Origin: Actinomycetales bacterium
Lineage (GTDB): Bacteria > Actinomycetota > Actinomycetes > Actinomycetales > Cellulomonadaceae
Assembly (NCBI GenBank): GCA_012514545.1
Contig: JAAZAC010000105.1
Span: 1-36,344 of the forward strand
DNA: 36,344 nucleotides
Direction of reading: 5' to 3'
Both the position numbers and the translations under genes were made by a program. How positions within the stretch are numbered: the stretch's first letter is position 1; every line of letters begins with the position of its first letter. Positions 10,458-18,156 of this stretch are shown here, one piece after another. A model generated the notes under the pieces. The model was not told where the DNA came from and did not search any database. It saw only the letters and a program-made list of their open reading frames with translations.

Positions 10458-11076
10458 CGCGCAGCACCCGGAAGCCCTTGGCGCTGCCGACGCGCTCGGC
10501 CTGCATGCCCAGCCCCGTGGCGAGCCAGCGGTGGAGCGAGTCCGCGCCCAGGTTCCGCTGCACGACGAGGTGCGCGGCGCCGTCGGGCGCCAGCCGCGGC
10601 AGCCACCGCGCGAGCAGCGCGTGCAGCGCCTCCTTGCCCACCCGGATCGGGGGGTTCGACCAGATGGCCGCGAACGCGACGTCGTCGGGCACCTCGTCCG
10701 GGGCGACGGCGTGCAGGCGGGCCAGGCCGAGGTCGGCGGCCGTGCGGCGCACCAGGTCGAGCGCGCGGAGGTTGACGTCCACCGCCCACACCCGCGCGCC
10801 GGGGGAGCGCAGCGCCATCGTGAGGGCGAGCGGGCCCCAGCCGCAGCCGAGGTCGAGGAGGTCGCCCGCGGCGGGCGGCGTCGGCACCTCGCGCAGCAGC
10901 ACCTGGGTGCCGAGGTCCACTCGGCCCGGCGAGAAGACGCCGGGCGCCGTCCAGGCGCGCACCTCGCGCCCGGCGAGCCTCACGGTCAGCAGACGCCGCT
11001 CGTCGGGCGACGCGGGCTCGGCCGTGAAGTAGTGGTCGCCGCGCGCGGGGTCCTCGGGTCGCTCGGCGGGGGGCAC
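10447..11076 (-). CDS. RsmC-type class I SAM methyltransferase
   Basis: DLLDLGCGWGPLALTMA SAM motif, IWSNPPIRVGK catalytic NPP motif. The track start is 11085; the leaderless-promoter geometry favours GTG at 11076. Confidence 0.85.
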   Translation of the reverse strand: MPPAERPEDPARGDHYFTAEPASPDERRLLTVRLAGREVRAWTAPGVFSPGRVDLGTQVLLREVPTPPAAGDLLDLGCGWGPLALTMALRSPGARVWAVDVNLRALDLVRRTAADLGLARLHAVAPDEVPDDVAFAAIWSNPPIRVGKEALHALLARWLPRLAPDGAAHLVVQRNLGADSLHRWLATGLGMQAERVGSAKGFRVLRVTR

Positions 11077-11165
11077 GCAGCGCACTGTACCGGCGCGCGG
11101 GCGGCCGTTATCGCCTCGCGTGGCGCCGCGCGGGCGTGTCAGGCTGGTGGCGAAGGAAGGTGCAG

Positions 11166-12638
11166 ATGACGACCCCGACCCACTCCACCGACGCCCTCGC
11201 GCAGGACGTCGTCGCCCGCGTGCTCGCCCGCGCCGGCCGCACGCTCGACGACGCCGCCGACCCCTGGGTGGACGCCGACGGCGACCAGCTCGACCGCGCC
11301 GACCGCGCGGCGCTGCGTCGCGTCGCCGGCCTGTCCACCGAGCTCGCGGACGTCACCGAGGTCGAGTACCGGCAGCTGCGCCTCGAGCGCGTCGTGCTCG
11401 TCGGCCTCTACTCCCGCAGCGCGGAGGAGGCCGAGGTGTCGCTGCGCGAGCTCGCCGCGCTCGCGGAGACCGCGGGCTCGCAGGTGCTCGACGGCGTCCT
11501 GCAGCGGCGGCCGCACCCCGACCCCGGGACCTACCTGGGCTCCGGCAAGGCGGCCGAGCTGGCCGACCTCGTGCGCGACGTCGGCGCGGACACCGTGATC
11601 GTCGACGGCGACCTCGCCCCGTCCCAACGGCGCGGGCTCGAGGACATCGTCAAGGTCAAGGTCATCGACCGGACGGCGCTGATCCTCGACATCTTCGCCC
11701 AGCACGCGCGCTCCAAGGAGGGCAAGGCCCAGGTGGAGCTCGCCCAGCTCGAGTACCTGCTGCCGCGCCTGCGCGGCTGGGGCGAGTCGATGTCCCGGCA
11801 GGCCGGCGGCCGGGTGGCCGGCGGCGAGGGCATCGGCTCCCGCGGCCCCGGCGAGACGAAGATCGAGCTGGACCGGCGGCGCATCCGCGCCCGCATGGCC
11901 AAGCTGCGCCGCGAGATCGCCCACATGAGCCCGGCGCGGTCGACGCGCCGCGCGGCCCGGCGGCGCCACGGGGTGCCCGCGGTCGCCGTCGTCGGCTACA
12001 CGAACGCGGGCAAGTCGAGCCTGCTCAACCGGCTGACGGGCGCGGGGGTCCTCGTCGAGGACGCGCTGTTCGCCACGCTCGACCCCACGGTGCGGCGCAC
12101 CCAGACCCCGGACGGGCGCACGTACACGCTCACGGACACCGTCGGGTTCGTCCGGGCGCTGCCGACGCAGCTCGTCGAGGCGTTCCGCTCGACGCTCGAG
12201 GAGGTCGCGGAGGCCGACCTGCTGCTGCACGTCGTCGACGTCTCGCACCCCGACCCGGAGGGCCAGATCGCCACGGTCCGCGGCGTCGTGCGGGAGATCG
12301 ACGGCGCCGAGCGGATCCCCGAGCTGCTCGTGCTCAACAAGGTGGACACGGCCGACCCCGACGTGGTCGAGCGGGTGCTGCGGCGCGAGCCCGGCGCCGT
12401 GGTCATCTCCGCCCGCACGGGCGCCGGCCTGCCCGAGCTGCGCGAGCGCATCGCGGCGGCCCTGCCGCGGCCGCGCGAGCTCGTCGAGGTCGTCGTGCCG
12501 TACGCGCGCGGGGACCTCGTCAGCCGCGCCCACGACGAGGGGGAGATCGAGCGCGAGGAGCACACGCCGGACGGCACCCTGCTCGTCGCCCGGGTCGATC
12601 CCGGGCTGGCCGCCGAGCTGCGCGCCGCCGGGGTCTGA
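11166..12638 (+). CDS. hflX: GTPase HflX
   Basis: GVPAVAVVGYTNAGKSSLLNRLTG, DTVGFVRALPTQLVEAFRSTLEE, RRRIRARMAKLRREI; RBS GAAGGA upstream of ATG. Confidence 0.95.
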   Translation: MTTPTHSTDALAQDVVARVLARAGRTLDDAADPWVDADGDQLDRADRAALRRVAGLSTELADVTEVEYRQLRLERVVLVGLYSRSAEEAEVSLRELAALAETAGSQVLDGVLQRRPHPDPGTYLGSGKAAELADLVRDVGADTVIVDGDLAPSQRRGLEDIVKVKVIDRTALILDIFAQHARSKEGKAQVELAQLEYLLPRLRGWGESMSRQAGGRVAGGEGIGSRGPGETKIELDRRRIRARMAKLRREIAHMSPARSTRRAARRRHGVPAVAVVGYTNAGKSSLLNRLTGAGVLVEDALFATLDPTVRRTQTPDGRTYTLTDTVGFVRALPTQLVEAFRSTLEEVAEADLLLHVVDVSHPDPEGQIATVRGVVREIDGAERIPELLVLNKVDTADPDVVERVLRREPGAVVISARTGAGLPELRERIAAALPRPRELVEVVVPYARGDLVSRAHDEGEIEREEHTPDGTLLVARVDPGLAAELRAAGV

Positions 12639-12841
12639 CGCCCGGCGGCGTCCCCGAGGGGCGGCTGACGGCGCGGACGAAGGGGACGGCCGTCGCGACG
12701 TTCGGGCCGCCGGTGTGCGACCGGGACGAGTGGGTGATCACTCAAGGACGTCGACGCGGCCCGCCGCGACTGGGTGCGCGGCCGCCCGCCGGCGGTGGAT
12801 CGCGGCCCGAAGGCGTCGGCGGCACGGCCTAGGCTGCCCGG

Positions 12842-14992
12842 GTGGACACGCCCGGGGCCGAGGAGCTGCTCGACCTCGCGGTGACCGCGCTCGGCGGGCG
12901 CCGCCGCGACGGGCAGCACGCCATGACCCGGGCCGTCGCGCGGGCGCTCGAGCGGGGTGAGCACCTCCTCGTCCAGGCGGGCACCGGGACGGGCAAGTCG
13001 CTCGCGTACCTCGTCCCCGTGGTGCGGCACGCCGTCCTCGCCGACGAGCGCGTCGTCGTCTCGACGGCGACCCTCGCGCTCCAGCGCCAGGTCATGGCGC
13101 GCGACCTGCCGCTCGTCGCGTCCGCCGTCGCGCCGCGGCTGCCGCGCCCGCCGCGCGTCGCCCTGCTCAAGGGCTGGCACAACTACCTGTGCCGCCACCG
13201 CCTCGCCGGCGGCTACCCGGAGGAGGAGCCGGAGGGGCTGTTCGAGCTCGCCGAGGGGCGCGGCGCCGCCGAGCACCCGCGGCCGGACGACGCGCTCGGC
13301 GCGCAGGTCGTCCGGCTGCGCTCGTGGGCCGAGGCGACCACGACGGGCGACCGGGACGACCTCGTGCCCGGCGTCTCGGACCGCGCGTGGCGGCAGGTGT
13401 CGGTCACCGCGATGGACTGCCTCGGCCGCCACTGCCCGTTCGCGGACGACTGCTTCCCGGAGCACGCGCGCGAGCGCGCCCACCAGGCCGACGTCGTCGT
13501 GACCAACCACGCGATGCTCGGCATCGCGGCGAGCGGAGCGCCGGGCGTGCTGCCCGAGCACGACGTCCTCGTGGTGGACGAGGCCCACGAGCTCGCCGAC
13601 CGCGTCACCGCGCAGGCCACCGCGGAGCTCTCGCCGTCCGTCGTCGAGCGCGCGGCGCGGCTGGCCCGCCGCCACGGCGGCGTCCCGCCCGACGAGCTGC
13701 TCGGTGCCGCCGCCGCGCTCCGGGCCGCGCTCGCGGCGACGCCCGAGGGACGCCTGCCCGACGGCCCGCCCGGCGGGCTGCTCGCCGCCGTGGAGTCCGT
13801 CCGCGACGCGGCCCGCACGCTGCTCACCGCCCTGCGCCCCGACACGACAACCGAGGACGCCGAGAAGCAGGCGGGCCGCAAGATGGCGACGTCGGCCGTG
13901 CTCATGCTCTTCGAGATCGCCGAGCGGATCGCGGGGGACGGGCCGCGCACCGGCCGCGACGTCCTGTGGACGGCGCCCGCGGAGCGGGGCGAGCCGCCGG
14001 ACCGGCTGCTCGTCGCGCCGCTCGACGTCGCGCGCCTCGTGCGGGGCGGGCTCTTCGCCGGTCGCACCGCCGTGCTCACCTCGGCGACCCTGGCGCTCGG
14101 GGCGAGCTTCCTGCCGCTCGGCACCGCCGTCGGGCTGCGCGCTGACGAGCTGGTCACGGGCGACGGGGACGACGACGGGGACGACGGCCGGCCGGCGTCG
14201 GGCGAGGACGGGGCGGACGCCACGGACGGCGGCCAGCCCGCGGACGGCGACGACACCGAGGCCGCCGAGGCCGCCGGGACCGACGACGGGGAGGCCGCCC
14301 AGCCCTGGCGCGGGGTCGACGTCGGGAGCCCGTTCGACCACGCACGGCACGGCGTCCTCTACGTCGCGCGCCACCTGCCCGCCCCGGGGCGCGAGCCCAC
14401 CACCGAGGCCCAGCTGGACGAGATCGCCGCGCTCGTCGAGGCGGCCGGGGGCGCGACGCTCGGGCTCTTCTCGTCGCGGCGCGCCGCGGAGGTGGCCGCC
14501 GAGGCGATGCGGCGCCGGCTCGACGTGCCCGTGCTGTGCCAGGGGGACGACACGGTGCCGGCGCTGGTGCGCCGGTTCGTCGAGGACGAGGCGACGTGCC
14601 TGTTCGGCACCCTGTCGCTCTGGCAGGGCGTCGACGTGCCGGGCGCCGCGTGCCGGCTGGTGCTCATCGACCGGATCCCGTTCCCGCGGCCCGACGACCC
14701 CGTCCGCTCCGCGCGCGCCGAGGCCGTCGCGGCGGCCGGTGGCAACGGCTTCATGTCGGTGGCCGCGACGCACGCGGCGCTGCTGCTCGCGCAGGGGTCC
14801 GGCCGGCTGCTGCGCACCGAGACCGACCGCGGGGTCGTCGCGGTGCTCGACCCGCGCCTCGCCACGGCGCGGTACGGGGCCTTCCTCGTCCGCAGCATGC
14901 CCCCGTTCTGGCGGACCACGGACCGCGAGGTCGTGCTCGCCGCCCTGCGCCGCCTGCGTGCCGGGACGGGGGCGGCCGCGGTGCGGGACTAA
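12842..14992 (+). CDS. ATP-dependent DNA helicase, DinG/XPD-like family
   Basis: Walker A QAGTGTGKSLAYLVP, DEAH box VVDEAHELAD, four-Cys Fe-S pattern (NYLC...MDCLGRHCPFADDC), C-terminal WQGVDVPG...RLVLIDRIPFPRP. Confidence 0.93.
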   Translation: MDTPGAEELLDLAVTALGGRRRDGQHAMTRAVARALERGEHLLVQAGTGTGKSLAYLVPVVRHAVLADERVVVSTATLALQRQVMARDLPLVASAVAPRLPRPPRVALLKGWHNYLCRHRLAGGYPEEEPEGLFELAEGRGAAEHPRPDDALGAQVVRLRSWAEATTTGDRDDLVPGVSDRAWRQVSVTAMDCLGRHCPFADDCFPEHARERAHQADVVVTNHAMLGIAASGAPGVLPEHDVLVVDEAHELADRVTAQATAELSPSVVERAARLARRHGGVPPDELLGAAAALRAALAATPEGRLPDGPPGGLLAAVESVRDAARTLLTALRPDTTTEDAEKQAGRKMATSAVLMLFEIAERIAGDGPRTGRDVLWTAPAERGEPPDRLLVAPLDVARLVRGGLFAGRTAVLTSATLALGASFLPLGTAVGLRADELVTGDGDDDGDDGRPASGEDGADATDGGQPADGDDTEAAEAAGTDDGEAAQPWRGVDVGSPFDHARHGVLYVARHLPAPGREPTTEAQLDEIAALVEAAGGATLGLFSSRRAAEVAAEAMRRRLDVPVLCQGDDTVPALVRRFVEDEATCLFGTLSLWQGVDVPGAACRLVLIDRIPFPRPDDPVRSARAEAVAAAGGNGFMSVAATHAALLLAQGSGRLLRTETDRGVVAVLDPRLATARYGAFLVRSMPPFWRTTDREVVLAALRRLRAGTGAAAVRD

Positions 14993-15038
14993 GGTCCTCT
15001 CAGTCGCCGCCACCGGGGCGGCCCGACGAGAGGTGGAC

Positions 15039-16061
15039 ATGGAGACCACGGACCGCGGCCGGCAACCAGGACTGGTCGACGGCGCCCCCGGGAGCGGGCG
15101 GCGCACGACGAAGGTGGCGGTGGTCGGCGCGGGCAGCGTCGGCGCGACGCTCGCCTACGCGGCCCTGATGCGCGGCGCGACCCGCACGCTCGCCCTCTAC
15201 GACATCAACGCGGCGAAGGTCGAGGCCGAGGTGCTCGACATCGGCCACGGCATCCAGTTCATGCCGATGGCGGAGATCGTCGGCTCCGACGACATCGCGG
15301 TCTGCGCGGACGCCGACGTCGTGGTGGTCACCGCGGGCGCCAAGCAGAAGCCCGGGCAGACCCGGCTCGACCTCGCCGAGGCCACCGTCGGCCTCGTCAC
15401 GAAGCTCATGCCGCAGCTCGTCGAGGTGGCGCCGGACGCCGTGTACATCATGGTCACCAACCCGGTCGACGTCGTCACCTACGCCGCGCTCAAGGTCTCC
15501 GGCCTGCCCGCGGGGCGCGTGTTCGGGTCGGGCACCGTGCTCGACTCCTCGCGGCTGCGCTACCTCCTGGCCCGCCACACGGGCGTCGCGGTGCAGAACA
15601 TCCACGCGTACATCGCGGGCGAGCACGGCGACACCGAGATCCCGCTGTGGAGCTCGGCGACCATCGGCGCGGTGCCGTTGACCGAGTGGCGCGGCATCCC
15701 CGGGCCGGACGGCACGTACACGGGCCGGCTCACCGAGGCGGACCGCGAGCGCATCGCGCACGAGGTCGTCACGTCCGCCTACAAGATCATCGAGGGCAAG
15801 GGCGCGACGAACTACGCCGTCGGCCTCGCGGGTTCGCGGATCATCGAGGCGGTGCTCGGCGACGAGGGCCGCGTGCTGCCCGTCTCGTCGCTCCTCGACG
15901 GCTACCTGGGCATCGACGACGTGTGCCTGTCGGTGCCGTCGGTCGTGGGGCGCGAGGGCGTGCGGACGCCGCTCGAGATCCGGATGTCGGTCGAGGAGCT
16001 CACCGGGCTGCGGCGGTCGGCCGAGGCGCTGCGCGCGGTGGCCCGCTCGCTCGGCCTCTAG
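15039..16061 (+). CDS. ldh: L-lactate dehydrogenase
   Basis: VAVVGAGSVGATLAYAALMRG, DVVVVTAGAKQKPGQTRLDL, IAGEHGDTEIPLWS. Confidence 0.95.
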   Translation: METTDRGRQPGLVDGAPGSGRRTTKVAVVGAGSVGATLAYAALMRGATRTLALYDINAAKVEAEVLDIGHGIQFMPMAEIVGSDDIAVCADADVVVVTAGAKQKPGQTRLDLAEATVGLVTKLMPQLVEVAPDAVYIMVTNPVDVVTYAALKVSGLPAGRVFGSGTVLDSSRLRYLLARHTGVAVQNIHAYIAGEHGDTEIPLWSSATIGAVPLTEWRGIPGPDGTYTGRLTEADRERIAHEVVTSAYKIIEGKGATNYAVGLAGSRIIEAVLGDEGRVLPVSSLLDGYLGIDDVCLSVPSVVGREGVRTPLEIRMSVEELTGLRRSAEALRAVARSLGL

Positions 16062-16065
16062 CCGA

Positions 16066-16110
16066 GCCGACCTCGAGCCGGCCGACCTCGAGCCGGCCGG
16101 CCTCAGTCGC
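16066..16110. repeat. 15-bp tandem repeat GCCGACCTCGAGCCG (2 exact plus a degenerate third copy)
   Basis: 16066-16080 and 16081-16095 identical; GCCGGCCTCAGTCGC follows. Lies between convergent ldh and lexA. Confidence 0.85.
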
Positions 16111-16131
16111 GATCGGTCCCTGCCGCGACGG

Positions 16132-16887
16132 TCAGAGGCTGCGCAGCACCGCCACGACCCGGCCGAGGACCACGGCGTCGTCGCCCGGGATGGGCTCGTA
16201 GGCCGGGTTCTGCGGCAGCAGCCACACGCGGCCGTCCGCGCGCCGCAGGGTCTTGACCGTCGCCTCGCCCTCGATCATCGCGGCGACGATCTCGCCGTTC
16301 TCCGCGACGGGCTGGCGCCGGACGACGACCCAGTCGCCGTCGCAGATCGCCGCGTCGATCATCGAGTCGCCGCTGACGCGCAGGAGGAACAGCTCGCCCT
16401 CGCCGACGAGCTGGCGGGGGAGCGGGAAGACGTCCTCGACCGCCTGCTCGGCCAGGATCGGCCCGCCCGCCGCGATGCGGCCGACCAGCGGCACGTACGT
16501 GGGCGCGGGCGCGGCGTCGCCGACCGCGAGGTGCTCCTCGCCGAGGGCGAGCGGCGCGGCGCGGCGCGAGTCGTCCGGGTGGCGCACCTCGATGGCCCGC
16601 GGCCGGTTGGGGTCGCGCCGCAGGTAGCCCTTGCGCTCGAGGACCGTGAGCTGGTGCTTGACGGAGGAGGGGCTGGTGAGGCCGACGGCCTCGCCGATCT
16701 CGCGCATGCTCGGGGGGTACCCGCGCTGCTCGACGCTCGCCCGGATGGTCTCGAGCACCATCCGCTGGCGGGGCGTGAGCGCGTCGGCCGAGCGCGCGTC
16801 GTCCAGCTCGTGCACGGACGCGAGCCCCTGCGTGTCGCCCGTCGCCGCGGCGTCGCGCGGGTCCTGGTCCGATGGCGTGCGTGCCAC
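16132..16887 (-). CDS. lexA: SOS repressor LexA
   Basis: Winged-helix DNA-binding domain ([44 protein letters not shown]), Ala-Gly cleavage region (GRIAAGGPI), catalytic Ser (SGDSMIDA) and Lys (EATVKTL). GTG start at 16887 behind GGAGG-type RBS. Confidence 0.97.
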   Translation of the reverse strand: MARTPSDQDPRDAAATGDTQGLASVHELDDARSADALTPRQRMVLETIRASVEQRGYPPSMREIGEAVGLTSPSSVKHQLTVLERKGYLRRDPNRPRAIEVRHPDDSRRAAPLALGEEHLAVGDAAPAPTYVPLVGRIAAGGPILAEQAVEDVFPLPRQLVGEGELFLLRVSGDSMIDAAICDGDWVVVRRQPVAENGEIVAAMIEGEATVKTLRRADGRVWLLPQNPAYEPIPGDDAVVLGRVVAVLRSL

Positions 16888-16963
16888 TGTCGCCTCCTTC
16901 GCCACGGCCGTGTCGGTGGCCCGTGGTCCGATGTCGCCAGCGTAGGGCCGGCGAGCGGCGAGA

Positions 16964-16979
16964 TCAAACATCTGTTCGA
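16964..16979. promoter_or_regulatory. LexA (SOS) box TCAAACATCTGTTCGA
   Basis: One mismatch to the Gram-positive/actinobacterial palindrome TCGAACnnnnGTTCGA; upstream of lexA. Confidence 0.85.
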
Positions 16980-16986
16980 CGTGTCG

Positions 16987-17015
16987 TGGACAGTGTCGGC
17001 CTCGCGTGATAGATA
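16987..17015 (+). promoter_or_regulatory. Putative sigma-70-type promoter for the LysM gene (TGGACA-N17-TAGATA)
   Basis: -35-like 16987-16992, -10-like 17010-17015, 17-bp spacer, directly followed by the operator array. Confidence 0.6.
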
Positions 17016-17061
17016 TCGTACAGGCGTACGACGGACAGGTGTTCGACGGACGCGTGTTCGA
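17016..17061. promoter_or_regulatory. Three 15-bp-phased LexA-like operators
   Basis: TCGTACAGGCGTACGA (17016-17031, perfect inverted repeat), ACGGACAGGTGTTCGA (17031-17046), ACGGACGCGTGTTCGA (17046-17061). Confidence 0.7.
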
Positions 17062-17083
17062 CGAAGAGGCTGGGAGGCACACG

Positions 17084-17440
17084 ATGAGCGCGATCACGGT
17101 GGACGTCGCGGGCAGCACGTTCCGTCCGGCGCGGGACGCGCGCCGAACCCAGCTGCGCCTGACGGCGCGCGGCCGGGCGGTCGTCTGGGTGCTCGCCGGC
17201 CTGCTCGGTCTCGCCGGCCTGCTCGGCGCGCAGGCGGCCAGCGCGGGGACGCCGCCGCCCGCGCAGCCGGTGGAGACGTACGTCGTGGCCCCGGGCGAGA
17301 CGCTCTGGGGCATCGCCGTCGGGCTGGCGGAGCCGGGCGAGGACGTGCGCGACGTCGTCGCCGAGCTCGTCGAGCTCAACGGCCTGCCGGGCGTGGCCCT
17401 GCGGGCCGGGCAGCAGATCCTGCTCCCCGCGGGTCGCTGA
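17084..17440 (+). CDS. Small membrane-anchored LysM-domain protein, divergent from lexA (candidate SOS cell-division inhibitor)
   Basis: One TM segment ([20 protein letters not shown]) then LysM ([18 protein letters not shown]...[21 protein letters not shown]). Position matches Rv2719c/DivS/YneA-like genes next to lexA. Confidence 0.85.
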   Translation: MSAITVDVAGSTFRPARDARRTQLRLTARGRAVVWVLAGLLGLAGLLGAQAASAGTPPPAQPVETYVVAPGETLWGIAVGLAEPGEDVRDVVAELVELNGLPGVALRAGQQILLPAGR

Positions 17441-17630
17441 CCGGAGGGCGCCGGGGCGCCGATCGGAAGGGCGTCGGCCACGGCGGTGGCGGCCGGGCGG
17501 CGCGCGGAGCGGCCCTGCCGGGTGCCCGCGGCGGTCCTTGCAGCGGCGCACGGCGCTGCGTAGCGTGATCGGGACCCGCCGGCCCCCGGCGGGCGACCCG
17601 CGCGCCGCGCGGCGGCCCCAGGAGGATCGC

Positions 17631-18125
17631 GTGCACTGCCCGTTCTGCCGGCACCCGGACTCGCGCGTCGTCGACTCGCGCACGTCCGACGACGGCGCCT
17701 CCATCCGCCGGCGCCGGCAGTGCCCCGAGTGCCACCGCCGCTTCACGACCGTGGAGACCGCGAGCCTGTCCGTGGTCAAGCGGTCCGGCGTCGTCGAGCC
17801 GTTCAGCCGGGAGAAGATCGTCGCCGGCGTGCGCAAGGCGTGCCAGGGCCGCCCGGTGAGCGAGGACGACCTCGCGCTGCTGGCGCACCGCGTCGAGGAG
17901 ACCCTGCGCAGCACCGGCAGCGCCGAGCTCGACGCCCACGAGATCGGCCTCGCGATCCTCGGGCCGCTCCGCGAGCTCGACGAGGTCGCCTACCTGCGGT
18001 TCGCGAGCGTGTACCAGGCGTTCGAGTCGCTCGAGGACTTCGAGGCCGCGATCCGCGCGCTGCGGGCGGCCCGCGAGGAGGAGGGCGAGGGCGAGCTCGT
18101 GGAGGCGGACGGCGCGACGCGCTGA
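17631..18125 (+). CDS. nrdR: Transcriptional repressor NrdR
   Basis: [42 protein letters not shown] zinc ribbon plus ATP-cone. Confidence 0.97.
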   Translation: MHCPFCRHPDSRVVDSRTSDDGASIRRRRQCPECHRRFTTVETASLSVVKRSGVVEPFSREKIVAGVRKACQGRPVSEDDLALLAHRVEETLRSTGSAELDAHEIGLAILGPLRELDEVAYLRFASVYQAFESLEDFEAAIRALRAAREEEGEGELVEADGATR

Positions 18126-18156
18126 CGCGCTGCCCCGACCGGGAGTGCGGCGGGGC

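Noticed and set aside
12734-12752. GAGTGGGTGATCACTC inverted repeat upstream of the DinG-like gene
   Set aside because: Short imperfect arms, no known regulator matched; not enough to call an operator.
11996-15106. 1036-aa minus-strand ORF antisense to hflX/dinG
   Set aside because: Arg/Ala/Ser/Gly-rich artefact without recognisable domain; opposite strand encodes conserved proteins.
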